This document shows, piece by piece, positions 45,072 to 53,954 of a DNA stretch of 64,000 nt (position 1 is its first letter; the number at the start of each line of letters is the position of its first letter). A model generated the notes under the pieces. The model was not told the origin of the DNA, did not search any database, and saw only the letters and a program-made list of their open reading frames with translations. A program made the translations under genes and the position numbers. The DNA is from JAOPZW01 sp963707695 (GTDB taxonomy: Bacteria; Actinomycetota; Thermoleophilia; Solirubrobacterales; Solirubrobacteraceae). Location of the stretch: contig CAVPQY010000003.1 of the NCBI GenBank assembly GCA_963707695.1, positions 868,001 through 932,000 on the forward strand, in the 5' to 3' direction.

Positions 45072-46060
45072 GGGTCGCCGTCCTTGGCGGCGGCCGCTCG
45101 TCGGAGCACGAGGTCTCGCTCGCGTCGGCCGCCTCCGTCGCCCGTGGCCTGCGTGACGCCGGGCACGAGGTCGTCGACGTGCTCCTGGCGCGCGACGGGA
45201 CGTGGGAGGCCGACGGCGAGGAGGTCGTCCTGCAGCCCGGGCGCGGGCTGCTGGGCTGCGACGTCGCCTTCCCGGTCCTCCACGGGCCGTTCGGCGAGGA
45301 CGGCACGGTCCAGGGCCTGCTCGAGCTCCTCGACGTCCCGTACGCGGGAGCGGGCGTGCTCGCGAGCGCGGCCTGCCTGGACAAGCTCGTCTTCAAGGAG
45401 CTCATGGCCGCCGCGGGGGTCCCGCAGGTCCGACACGTCGGCCTGGACGCGGAGCGCTGGGGGCGCGAGCCGCAGGCCGTGCGCGACGACGTCGCCGGCC
45501 TCGGCTTCCCGTGCTGGGTCAAGCCGGCCCGACTGGGCTCGTCGGTGGGCATCGTCCGCGTCGCCGAACCCGGCGAGGTCGACGCCGCCGTCGCGCAGGC
45601 GCTGGCCCACGACCCGCGCGTGATCGTCGAGGCCTCGGCGCCCGGGCTCGAGGTCGAGTGCTCCGTCCTGGGCCGGGCGCGGTCGGCCGAGGCCAGCCAG
45701 CCCGGCGAGATCGTCCCGCTCAAGGGGTCCGGGTGGTACGACTACGAGGCCAAGTACGCCGAGGGCGGGATGGAGCTCGTCGTCCCCGCGCGCATCACGC
45801 CCGCCACCCGGGAGCGCGTCCGCGGGCTCGCCGTGCGCGCCTTCCGCCACGTCGGCGTGGAGGGCCTGGCCCGCGCGGACTTCTTCGTCGACGGCGACGC
45901 GGTCCTCCTCAACGAGCTCAACACGATGCCCGGCTTCACCGAGACGAGCGTCTACGGCGAGCTCTGGGTCCGGAGCGGACTGCCCTACCCCGACCTCGTC
46001 GACCGCCTCGCGGCGCTCGCGGTCGAGCGTCACCGCGAGGAGCGCGCCTACGCGTTCTGA
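45068..46060 (+). CDS. ddl: D-alanine--D-alanine ligase (second copy)
   Basis: A 330-residue ATP-grasp ligase: VAVLGGGRSSEHEVSLASAASV, VAFPVLHGPFGEDGTVQGLLELLDVPYAGAGVLASAACLDKLVFK, PCWVKPARLGSSVGIVRV, GLEVECSVLG, KGSGWYDYEAKYAEGG and LLNELNTMPGFTETSVYGELW. The SEHEVS start and NELNTMPGFT loop make this the more canonical Ddl of the two in the window. GTG overlaps the PknB stop by four bases, placing precursor synthesis under the same operon as the polymerases and kinase. Confidence 0.94.
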   Translation: MRVAVLGGGRSSEHEVSLASAASVARGLRDAGHEVVDVLLARDGTWEADGEEVVLQPGRGLLGCDVAFPVLHGPFGEDGTVQGLLELLDVPYAGAGVLASAACLDKLVFKELMAAAGVPQVRHVGLDAERWGREPQAVRDDVAGLGFPCWVKPARLGSSVGIVRVAEPGEVDAAVAQALAHDPRVIVEASAPGLEVECSVLGRARSAEASQPGEIVPLKGSGWYDYEAKYAEGGMELVVPARITPATRERVRGLAVRAFRHVGVEGLARADFFVDGDAVLLNELNTMPGFTETSVYGELWVRSGLPYPDLVDRLAALAVERHREERAYAF

Positions 46061-46066
46061 GGCGCC

Positions 46067-47575
46067 TCAGCCCGTGCGGCGGAAGAGCCGGATCTCGCCG
46101 ATCTTCGCCACGCTGGCCTCCGGCGGCAGCGCCGTGATCCACACGAGGTAGTAGCGGTAGCGCCGCCCGTCCGGGCGGAGGTCGATGCGGTTCTTGCCCT
46201 TCTCGGAGCTGAACGAGCCGACCTTGGTGAAGTCGTCCAGCGCCTGCGGCCGGCCGCCCGGCGGCGCCCCGTAGACGTCCGCGGTGAAGCCCTTCGTCGG
46301 TGTGATGACCTGCATCGCCGCGGCGGCCACCCCGGGCTCGGCGTCGACGTAGATCCCGACGCCGTCCTTGCCGAGCTGGCCGCCGGTGTAGGACTCGGTC
46401 GACCACGTCGTGCGCGCGTCGCCGTCGACGACGGCCTTCGCCTCGTCGGGGTGCTCGGCCCGGTTGTCGCCGAGCGGGTCGAAGTCGCGCGCGCCGCTCT
46501 GCTTGAGCGAGACGCCCTTGAGCCCGGGCGCCGGGGCCTTGCCGAAGTTCTGGGTTCCCGTGCCGCGCTCGGTGCGGCCGACCAGGAGGTAGAAGCCCGT
46601 GACGGTCATCGCGACGAGCAGGGCGACCACGGCGGCCGCGACGCGCCACGAGGTGCGCGCCCGCAAGGGCACGCGCCGCTGGGCGTCCTTGGGCAGGGAG
46701 CGCAGGACCGTCGTGACCTCGCCCGAGGTCTGGCCCGAGCGCGCCGTCTCGATGCCGAGCACGTCCTCGAGGTCGTCCACCATGGCCTCCGCCGTGGCGT
46801 AGCGGACGCTGAGGTCGCGCGCCGTGGCCCGGTCGACGACGGCGGCCAGGGCGCTGGAGATCTCGGGCCGCCGGACCTGGACGTCGGGCAGCTCCTCGCG
46901 GACGTGCTTCATGGCGACGGCGACCTGGTTCTCGCCGTGGAAGGGCACGTCGCCGGTCAGCATCTCGAAGAGGACGACGCCGAGCGAGTACAGGTCGCTC
47001 TGGCCGGTCACCGCGTGCCCGAGGGCCTGCTCGGGCGAGACGTAGTCCGTCGTGCCGAGGACGCGGCCGTCGGCGGTCAGGCCCTGGTCGGCCAGGGACC
47101 GGGCGATGCCGAAGTCGGTGACCTTGGCCGTGCCCTCCTCGTCGAGCAGGACGTTCTGCGGCTTGACGTCGCGGTGGACGATCTGGCGTTCGTGCGCGGC
47201 GCCGAGGGCCCGGGCGACCTCGATCGCGTACGCGACGGCGTCCGGGATCGGCAGGCGGCCGTGCCGGCGGATGCGGTCCTTCAGCGTCTCGCCCTCGACG
47301 TACTCCAGGACGATGTACGGCATGCCGTCGTCTTCGGAGGCGTCGATGACGCCGACGATGTGCGGGTGGTTCAGCTGCGCCACCGCCCGCGCCTCGCGCC
47401 GGAAGCGCTCGAGCTGGTCGGAGTCCTGCGCGATCTCCCGGTGCATGAGCTTGATCGCGACCTGCCGCTCCAGCACGGTGTCGAAGGCGCGGTAGACGGT
47501 CGACATCCCCCCGGCGCCCACCTGGGCGTCGAGGCGGTAGCGCCCGGAGAGCAGGGTGCCGACCGGCGTCCTCAT
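46067..47575 (-). CDS. Serine/threonine kinase with extracytoplasmic discoidin-like domain
   Basis: A 502-residue bitopic kinase. The kinase part has LDAQVGAGGMSTVYRAFDTVLERQVAIKLMH, IVHRDVKPQNVLLDEEG, KVTDFGIARSLADQG and GTTDYVSPEQALGHAVTG. One helix (VAAAVVALLVAMTVTGFYLLVG, about 313-335) leads to an outside domain: SGARDFDPLGDNRAEHPDEAKAVVDGDARTTWSTESY and the KGFTADVYG to GEIRLF region, with the look of an F5/8-type C (discoidin) jelly-roll, often a sugar-binding fold. It replaces PASTA as the sensor. It is convergent with ddl (stops seven bases apart) and divergent from the DsbA-like gene. Confidence 0.85.
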   Translation of the reverse strand: MRTPVGTLLSGRYRLDAQVGAGGMSTVYRAFDTVLERQVAIKLMHREIAQDSDQLERFRREARAVAQLNHPHIVGVIDASEDDGMPYIVLEYVEGETLKDRIRRHGRLPIPDAVAYAIEVARALGAAHERQIVHRDVKPQNVLLDEEGTAKVTDFGIARSLADQGLTADGRVLGTTDYVSPEQALGHAVTGQSDLYSLGVVLFEMLTGDVPFHGENQVAVAMKHVREELPDVQVRRPEISSALAAVVDRATARDLSVRYATAEAMVDDLEDVLGIETARSGQTSGEVTTVLRSLPKDAQRRVPLRARTSWRVAAAVVALLVAMTVTGFYLLVGRTERGTGTQNFGKAPAPGLKGVSLKQSGARDFDPLGDNRAEHPDEAKAVVDGDARTTWSTESYTGGQLGKDGVGIYVDAEPGVAAAAMQVITPTKGFTADVYGAPPGGRPQALDDFTKVGSFSSEKGKNRIDLRPDGRRYRYYLVWITALPPEASVAKIGEIRLFRRTG

Positions 47576-47597
47576 CGTCCCTATTGTGCGGCCTGCT

Positions 47598-48374
47598 GTG
47601 GCGGTGGTGCGCGTCATCTGCCTGACGGACCCGGCGGACGCGGCCTCGTGGGCCGCCGAGCCCGCCCGTCGGCGCCTCGAGGTGGAGTTCGGCGACGAGG
47701 TCCGGATCACCTACGTCATGTCCGGGCTCGCGCGCGAGGTCGCCGACCCGACGGCGCACGCGCGGGCGGTCCTCGACGCGGCCGCGTCCTCCGGGATGCC
47801 GGCCGACGCCCGGCTGTGGCTCGGCGGCGCGGGCGGCCGGGCGCCCACCTCGTCCTACCCGGCCTGCCTGGCCGTCAAGGCGGCCGCCGAGCAGGGCCTG
47901 GACGGGCCGGTGCTGCGGCGCCTGCGCGAGGGCTTCCTCGTCGACCGCCGGGCGCAGGACACGACCGACGCGCTGCTGGCGGCCGTCCGCGGCGTCCCCG
48001 GCCTGGACCTCGACCGCTTCGCGGTGGACCTGCGCTCGAACGCGATCGTCGAGGCGTTCGGCGCGGACCTCGACGTCGCCCGGGAGCGCGAGCGGCCGCT
48101 GCCGTCCTGGCGCGTCGGCGACCGGTGGCTGGAGGGCGAGACCGGCGTCGCGGCCCTGCGGGAGGCCGCCCTCGCGGCGGGCGCCGCGCCCGTGGGCGCG
48201 CTGCCGACGGCCGAGGAGGCGGTCCGGCGGCTCGGGCGCGTGGCGACCGCCGAGGTGGCGGCGGCCTGCGACCTGCCCGGCCCGCGGGCGCCCGCGGAGC
48301 TCTGGCGGCTGGCGTCCGAGTGGCGGGTGCGGCCCGAGGTCGTGCTGGGCGGCGAGCTCTGGACCGCGGCCTAG
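47598..48374 (+). CDS. DsbA-like thioredoxin-fold protein lacking the CxxC
   Basis: About 258 residues resembling the DsbA/FrnE/YjbH thioredoxin family: VRVICLTDPADAASWAAEPARRRLEVEFGDEVRITYVMSGLA, AWLGGAGGR-like loop as DARLWLGGAGGRAPTSSYPACLAVKAAAEQG, LRRLREGFLVDRRAQDTTDALLAAVRG and TGVAALREAAL. The active site where DsbA has CPxC reads TDPADAASW, so it is not a disulfide oxidase; an adaptor role like YjbH is possible but unproven. Start is uncertain: GTG at 47598, 47586 or 47604. No Shine-Dalgarno. Its stop overlaps the convergent sigma gene stop (CTAG). Confidence 0.7.
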   Translation: MAVVRVICLTDPADAASWAAEPARRRLEVEFGDEVRITYVMSGLAREVADPTAHARAVLDAAASSGMPADARLWLGGAGGRAPTSSYPACLAVKAAAEQGLDGPVLRRLREGFLVDRRAQDTTDALLAAVRGVPGLDLDRFAVDLRSNAIVEAFGADLDVARERERPLPSWRVGDRWLEGETGVAALREAALAAGAAPVGALPTAEEAVRRLGRVATAEVAAACDLPGPRAPAELWRLASEWRVRPEVVLGGELWTAA

Positions 48375-49219
48375 GCGGTCGCGAAGAGCTCGCGCGCGTC
48401 GGCGAGCTCGGCGCGCAGCCGGGTGCGGAGCCGCGTGTGGAGCTGCGAGGCGCGGCTCTCGGAGATCCCGATCGCCTGGCCGGCCTCGCGCAGCGTCAGC
48501 CCCTCGACGTAGAGCAGGACGGCGAGGACCTGCTCGCGCTCGGGCAGCCGCGTGAACGCGGCGCGGAACGTGTCCTGCGCCTGCTCGCCGGCGGCGACGT
48601 CGAGCGGGTCGTCGCCGGGGGCGCGGTCCTCGAGCGTGTCGATGCGCTCGACGACCTGGTGGTCGTCGGCCCGGACGGGGACGTTCAGCGACCCGACCTC
48701 GGCCCGGGCGGCGTCGTCGTGCAGCGCGCGCAGCTCCGCGACCGTCATGCCCGTCGCGTCGGCGAGCTCCTCGCGGGTGGGGTGCCGGCCGTGGATCGCG
48801 GTGAACTGGTCGGCGGCGTCGCCGGCGGCGCGCAGGCCGCGGCGGACCGAGCGCGGCGCCCAGTCGTGCTTGCGCAGCTCGTCGAGGACGGCGCCGTGGA
48901 CGCGCGTCCACAGGAACTGCTCGAGCGTCGCGCCCTTGGCCGGGTCGAAGCGGTCCAGCGAGCGGAGGATCGCCTCCACGCCGGCCGAGATGAAGTCGTC
49001 CATGTCGCACCAGGCGGGAAGCTCGCGGACCTTGCGGTACGCGATCCACTTGACCATCGGCGCGTACCCGAGCACGAGCCGGTCGCGCAGCGCCGGGTCC
49101 CGCGTCGCGCGCCAGGCGTGCCACAGGGCGAGGGTCGCGTCCTGGTCGGTGCGGGGCTGGGGCGGGGCCAAGGCTCCCGTCCTGCATCGGCATCGGCGCC
49201 GCCCGGGCGCAGGGGACAT
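48371..49219 (-). CDS. RNA polymerase sigma factor, WhiG/FliA type
   Basis: Up to 282 residues. Region 2 reads LVLGYAPMVKWIAYRKVRELPAWCDMDDFISAGVEAILRSLDRFDPAKGATLEQFLWTRVHGAVLDELRKHDWAPRSVRR, typical of sigma-28/WhiG. Region 3 has HPTREELADATGMTVAELRAL, and region 4 has LPEREQVLAVLLYVEGLTLREAGQAIGISESRASQLHTRLRTRL. In actinobacteria this type controls motility or sporulation genes; no target is visible here. The chosen ATG (49219) adds a basic N-terminus; a TTG nearer region 2 (in GALAPPQP) has GGGAG close by and could be the start. Confidence 0.88.
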   Translation of the reverse strand: MSPAPGRRRCRCRTGALAPPQPRTDQDATLALWHAWRATRDPALRDRLVLGYAPMVKWIAYRKVRELPAWCDMDDFISAGVEAILRSLDRFDPAKGATLEQFLWTRVHGAVLDELRKHDWAPRSVRRGLRAAGDAADQFTAIHGRHPTREELADATGMTVAELRALHDDAARAEVGSLNVPVRADDHQVVERIDTLEDRAPGDDPLDVAAGEQAQDTFRAAFTRLPEREQVLAVLLYVEGLTLREAGQAIGISESRASQLHTRLRTRLRAELADARELFATA

Positions 49220-49232
49220 GCGTCCAGCGTGG

Positions 49233-50291
49233 TCAGCCGGCGCGGAGCACGACCCCGGGGGCGCTCGCCGTGCCGGCCCGGTCGGTGACCGTGCCGATGC
49301 GCCGGGCGCCGGGGTGGTGGCCGGCCAGGAGCGCCGCCGCGTCGGCCGCGTGGGCCTCGGGCACGACGGCCACGAGGCCGCAGCCCATGTTGAAGACCTC
49401 CCACAGCTCCGCCGCCGGCACGTCCGCGGCCCGGGCGATGAGCTCCACGACGGCGGGCACGGGGAGCGGGTCCTCGACGGCGTAGCCGACGCGGTCGCCG
49501 CCCAGCCGCAGGAGGTTCAGCAGGCCGCCGCCGGTGATGTGGGCCAGCCCGTGGACGTCGAGGCCGGAGCGCAGGAGCGCGAGCGCCGCCCGGACGTAGA
49601 CCACGGTCGGCTCGAGCAGCGCGTCGGCGACGCTCGCGCCGCCCAGCTCGGGCGGGCGGTCGTCGAGGCCGAGTCCGCCGTCCTGGAGCAGCGCGCGGCG
49701 CGCGAGCGTGTAGCCGTTGGAGTGCAGGCCCGACGAGGGGACGCCGACGAGCGCGTCGCCCGCCGTCACGTCGGCGCCGGTCAGGACCGCGTCGAGGGCG
49801 ACCGTGCCGATGGCCGTCCCGCACAGGTCGAAGCCGTGCGGGGACGGGTGGCCGCGGATGAGCTCGGGCAGGACGGCGAGCTCGCCGCCCGGGATCTCGA
49901 TCCCCGCCGCCTCGGCTCCGACCTTGAGGCCCTGGCCGATGCGCTCGAGCGCATCGGGGTCGGCCTGCTCGACGGCGAGGTAGTCGACCATCGCGATCGG
50001 CTCGGCGCCGACGCAGACCAGGTCGTTGACGTTCATCGCGATGCAGTCGATGCCGACCGTCTCGAGCCGCCCCGCCTGCTCGGCGACGACGAGCTTGGAG
50101 CCGACGCCGTCGGTCGTCAGGGCGATGCCGAGCTCCGGCGTCACGCGGAGCACCGAGGCGTAGTGGCCGGGCAGCGGCACGGTGGCCGAGGGCCGGCCGG
50201 GCTCGATCGTCCGCAGGACCGCCACGAGCGCCCCGACGGCGCGGTCGGCCGAGCCCGTGTCGACGCCGGCGGCGGCGTAGGCGTCGCTCAT
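49233..50291 (-). CDS. purM: Phosphoribosylformylglycinamidine cyclo-ligase
   Basis: A 352-residue AIR synthetase of purine synthesis, ATP-dependent. Markers: AYAAAGVDTGSADRAVGAL, ALTTDGVGSKLVVAEQAG, GIDCIAMNVNDLVCVGAEPIAMVDYLAVE, GLKVGAEAAGIEIPGGE, DALVGVPSSGLHSNGYTLARRALL, GLAHITGGGLLNLLRL and LWEVFNMGCGLVAVVPE. Its ATG overlaps the stop of the UppP-like gene (ATGA), an odd pairing of purine and envelope genes. Confidence 0.95.
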   Translation of the reverse strand: MSDAYAAAGVDTGSADRAVGALVAVLRTIEPGRPSATVPLPGHYASVLRVTPELGIALTTDGVGSKLVVAEQAGRLETVGIDCIAMNVNDLVCVGAEPIAMVDYLAVEQADPDALERIGQGLKVGAEAAGIEIPGGELAVLPELIRGHPSPHGFDLCGTAIGTVALDAVLTGADVTAGDALVGVPSSGLHSNGYTLARRALLQDGGLGLDDRPPELGGASVADALLEPTVVYVRAALALLRSGLDVHGLAHITGGGLLNLLRLGGDRVGYAVEDPLPVPAVVELIARAADVPAAELWEVFNMGCGLVAVVPEAHAADAAALLAGHHPGARRIGTVTDRAGTASAPGVVLRAG

Positions 50292-51128
50292 CGCCGGCCA
50301 TTCTGCCGTAGGAGGCGGAGCACCAGGGCCCCGGCCAGCCCGGCGCGGTAGGCCGCGAAGGGCCAGAGCGGGCGGTCGGCGTCGAGCGGGAGCACCCGCG
50401 CGGCCGCCAGCGTGGAGGCGAAGGCGGCCGCGGTGCCGGCCGCGAAGGCCGGGCGGACCGGCGCCGGCAGGCCCCGCCGGGCCAGGCGGACGCCCTTCAG
50501 CGCGGTCGCGCCGACGATGACCGGCAGCGCGGTGTGGCGCGAGAGGACGCTCGCGTCCGGGCGCCGGAAGCCGCGCAGGCGCGCGGCGGCCAGGGTCATG
50601 CCGTTGCGCGAGGCGCCGGGGACGAGCGCGCAGGCCTGGGCCAGACCGAGCCAGAGGGCGTCGGCCATCCCGGCGTCCTCGCGGCGTCGCCGCGCGCCCG
50701 CCCGCGCGGCGACGCGCGTCGGACCACGCGAGGGCGCCGGCGCCGGCCAGCAGCCCGACGGGCAGGGTCGCGATGGTGCCGAGGCGCTGCTCGATCGGTC
50801 GCTCGAAGGCCAGGCCGGCGAGGGCGGGCGGGAGGAACGACCCGGCGGTCAGGCCGGCCGTCCGCGCCCGGTGGCGGCCGGGCCCGAGGAGGGCCTGGGC
50901 GACCTCGTGGCGCAGGGCGACGAGCAGCGCGGCGGCGGTCCCGGCGTGCAGCGCGACCTCGAAGGCCTTGCGGAGCTCCCCGTCGAGCTCCGGGTAGGGC
51001 CAGCCCAGGAGGAGCGGCACGGCGCCCACGTGCGCGGAGGACGACACCGGCAGGAGCTCGGCCGGGCCGTGGAGGAGCCCGAGGGCGACGGCGTGGTGGA
51101 GCGGGAGCGCGCTAGGAGCTCGACGCAT
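50288..51128 (-). CDS. uppP: Undecaprenyl-diphosphatase UppP/BacA, one frameshift
   Basis: About 279 residues, polytopic. It recycles undecaprenyl pyrophosphate, the lipid carrier for peptidoglycan and glycans. The N-terminal frame has GLLHGPAELLPVSSSAHVGAVPLLLGW, the first catalytic motif, and helices; the C-terminal frame has ACALVPGASRNGMTLAAARLRGF (PGxSR motif) and further helices. A shift near 50695 separates them. The motif variant PAELLPVSSSAH differs from the common TEFLPVSSTGH but keeps Glu, Ser and His. The ATG overlaps the DedA stop region by 17 bases. Confidence 0.85.
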
Positions 51129-51787
51129 CGGGCGCGGGCGCCGCCTGGCCGGCGCGCGGGCCGCGCCGGACGCGGCGCACGACGAGGTAGGCGATCCCGA
51201 CGACGATCAGGGCGACGACCGCGTAGTCGACGTAGTGCAGCGAGTCCTTCCACGACTCCCAGTTGTCGCCGGCCTCGCGCCCGATGACGGTCAGCAGCAG
51301 CATCCACGGCAGGCAGCCCAGCGCGGTGAAGACGGTGAAGCGCCAGAACGGCATCTTCGCGACGCCCGCGGGCAGCGAGATGAACGTGCGCACGACCGGC
51401 AGGAGGCGGGAGAAGAACACCGTGGCCTCGCCGTGGCGGGCGAACCAGCGGTCGGCGACGTCGAGGTGATGCTTGCGGATCAGGAGCTTCCCGCCGTGCT
51501 TCTCGATGAGGTCGATCCGGCCGAAGTAGCCGACGGCGTAGGCGATCCAGGAGCCGACCACGTTGGCCGCGGTGGCGACGAGCACCGGCGCCCACAGGGC
51601 GTACTCGCCGTCGGAGACGTTGAAGCCCGCGAAGAGCATCGTCGCCTCGCTGGGGATCGGGATGCAGGCGCTCTCCAGCGACCATCAGGATGAAGATGCC
51701 GGGGAGCCCGAGGTCGTCGACGACGTTCGTCGCGAAGTCGACGAGCCTGTCGGTGACCGCGGCGTGCACGAGGAGCGTCGCGAGCAT
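51112..51787 (-). CDS. DedA family membrane protein, one frameshift
   Basis: About 224 residues of the DedA/SNARE-associated family, recently linked to undecaprenyl-phosphate flipping, which fits the neighbouring UppP. The N-terminal frame gives DFATNVVDDLGLPGIFILMV, and after a one-base insertion near 51680 LESACIPIPSEATMLFAGF, WIAYAVGYFGRIDLIEKHGGKLLIRKHHLDVADRWFARHGEATVFFSRLLPVVRTFISLPAGVAKMPFWRFTVFTALG and a C-terminal helix. The conserved E..IP.PSE and FxRxxPxxRT motifs are present. Confidence 0.87.
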
Positions 51788-51808
51788 GGAGCGGTCGAGG
51801 GTACCGGG

Positions 51809-51814
51809 TAGCGT
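51809..51814 (+). promoter_or_regulatory. Candidate -10, leaderless, for the DegT gene
   Basis: TAGCGT eight bases before the ATG at 51823; no Shine-Dalgarno. Confidence 0.4.
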
Positions 51815-51822
51815 TCCGCGCC

Positions 51823-52923
51823 ATGCCCGTCCCGCTGTTCGACCCGCGCACGCCCCTGCAGCCGCTCGACGCCGAGCTCCGCGCCGCCGTGGGGCGGGTG
51901 CTGGACGGCGGCGCGTTCATCCTGGGCCCCGAGGTCGGGCCTTCGAGGAGGAGTTCGCGGCGAAGGTCGGGGCGCGCCAGGCCGTCGGCGTCGCCAACGG
52001 CACGGAGGCGCTGACGGTCGCCCTGCGGGCGCTCGGGGTGGGGCCGGGCGACGAGGTCGTCGTGCCGTCGTTCACGTTCTACGCCAGCGCCGAGGCGATC
52101 CCGCCACACGGGCGCCCGGCCGGTCTTCTGCGACGTCGACCCCGCGACGTCGGTGTCCACGCCCGAGATGGTCCGCGCGGTGCTCACCCCGCGCACGAAG
52201 GCGGTCATCGTCGTCCACCTCTTCGGCAACGTCGCGCCGGTGCGCGAGATCGAGGCGCTCGGCGTCCCGGTCGTCGAGGACGCCGCGCAGGCGGCCGGCT
52301 CGCAGGGGCCGGACGGGCGGCCCGGCGCGCTGGGCACCGTCGCGACCTTCTCCTTCTACCCGTCCAAGAACCTCGGCGCCTTCGGCGACGGCGGCGCCAT
52401 CACGACGAGCGACGACGACGTCGCCGACCGCGTCCGCACGCTGCGCTTCCACGGCTCCCGCGACAAGGTCACCTACCAGCAGGTGGGCTACAACTCGCGC
52501 CTGGACGAGCTCCAGGCGGCGATCCTCCGCGTGCAGCTCCCGCACCTCGACGACTGGGCCGCCCACCGGGCGCAGGTCGGCCGCTGGTACGCCGAGGCCG
52601 GGCTGGGCGACCTCGTCGCGCTCCCCGAGCCGACGGCGGGCGCCACGCCGTCGTGGCACCTCTACGTGCCGCGCTCGGAGCGCGCGGACGAGCTCCTGGC
52701 GGGCCTGCAGGCCGACGGCATCGGCGCCCGCCCGTACTACCGCGTGCCGATCCACCGCCAGCCCGCGATGGCGCCCTACGTGCAGGACGGCGAGCCCGAC
52801 CTGCCGGGCACCGAGGAGGCCGCGCGGACGCACCTGGCGCTGCCGATCTCCGCCGTGCTCACGCGCGAGCAGGTCGACGAGGTCGTCTCCGCCGTGCGGC
52901 GATGCGCGTCTGGGTCGACCTGA
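51823..52923 (+). CDS. DegT/DnrJ/EryC1 family sugar aminotransferase, two frameshifts
   Basis: About 367 residues. PLP enzyme that aminates a nucleotide keto-sugar, typically after a dehydratase such as the PglF-like protein encoded two genes on. Frames in order give LFDPRTPLQPLDAELRAAVGRVLDGGAFILGPEV, then AVGVANGTEALTVALRALGVGPGDEVVVPSFTFYASAEAI, then TKAVIVVHLFGN, VVEDAAQAAGS, FSFYPSKNLGAFGDGGAITT (PLP lysine in PSKN) and VGYNSRLDELQAAILRVQLPHLD. Single-base shifts lie near 51942 and 52108. The 3' end overlaps the DUF354 gene start. Confidence 0.85.
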
Positions 52924-53926
52924 CGAACAGCCCCCACGTCCTCGTCCTGCGCCCGGTCGTCGAGCGGCTGCGCGCGGCGGGGCACGAGGTGCGAGGTCAC
53001 GGCGCGCGACTTCGCGCAGACCGTCGAGCTGGCCGAGCGCCACGGGCTCGGGGCGACGGTCATCGGGCGCCACCGCGGCGGACGCCTGGCGGCCAAGGGC
53101 CTGGGGCTGCTCTCGCGGTCCGCCGCGCTCGTGCGCTGGGGGCGCGGGCGGCGGTTCGACCTCGCGCTCGGGCACGGGTCCAACGACGTCACCGTCGCCG
53201 CGCGGCTGCTCGGCGTCCCCTCGTCGACGATGTTCGACTACGAGTGGGCGACCGTGCAGCACACGATCAACGGGCGCCTGGCCCGGGCCGTCGTCGTGCC
53301 CGACGCGATCCCGCCCGAGCGCCTGGCGCGCTACGGCGCCGCCGGCAAGCTGCAGCGGCTACCCGGGCCTCAAGGAGGAGTACTACCTCGCCGACTTCGA
53401 GCCCGACCCGGCCGTGCTCGACGAGCTCGGCCTCGACCGCGCCGCGCCGCTGGCCGTCGTGCGCACCCCGCCCGCGGTGTCGCTGTACCACCGCTTCGAG
53501 CACCCGCTGTTCGCGCAGGTGCTCGACCGGCTGCGCGACCAGGGCCAGGTCGTGGTGCTGCCGCGCACGCCCGAGCAGGCCGTCGAGCTGCGGGCGCACG
53601 GCGGCTTCACCATCCCCGCCCACGCGATCGACGGCCCGTCGCTCGTCGCCCACGCCGACCTCGTCGTGAGCGCCGGCGGCACGATGAACCGCGAGGCCGT
53701 CGCGCTGGGCACGCCCGTGTGGACGACGTTCGAGGGCCGCCTCGGGGCGGTGGACGAGCGCCTCATCGCCGAGGGCCGCCTGCGGCGCCTCGAGCGCGCG
53801 GAGGACCTCACGCTCGAGCGCAGCGACGCGGGGACCGGCAGGGGCGGGCGGGCGGGGTCCGTGCGCGTGCGCCGCGACCCCGCGCTGCTCGTCGAGCTGC
53901 TGACCGCGCCCGTGCGACACCGCTGA
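52902..53926 (+). CDS. DUF354 glycosyltransferase-like protein, two frameshifts
   Basis: About 341 residues of the DUF354 family, a GT-B-like fold. Frames give MRVWVDLTNSPHVLVLRPVVERLRAAGHEV, then ARDFAQTVELAERHGLGATVIGRHRG, DLALGHGSNDVTVAARLLGVPSSTMFDYEWATVQHTIN and LARAVVVPDAIPPERL, then YPGLKEEYYLADF, VVRTPPAVSLYHRFEHPLF and VSAGGTMNREAVALGTPVWTTFEGRLGAVDERLI. Shifts near 52992 and 53362 each carry one extra base. In related clusters DUF354 proteins neighbour UDP-sugar epimerases and act in surface glycan synthesis; the exact reaction is unknown. Confidence 0.8.
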
Positions 53927-53942
53927 CGGCCGCGCGCGCGGC

Positions 53943-53948
53943 TACGAT
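53943..53948 (+). promoter_or_regulatory. Candidate -10, leaderless, for the PglF-like gene
   Basis: TACGAT six bases before the ATG at 53955; no Shine-Dalgarno. Confidence 0.45.
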
Positions 53949-53954
53949 CCTCGG

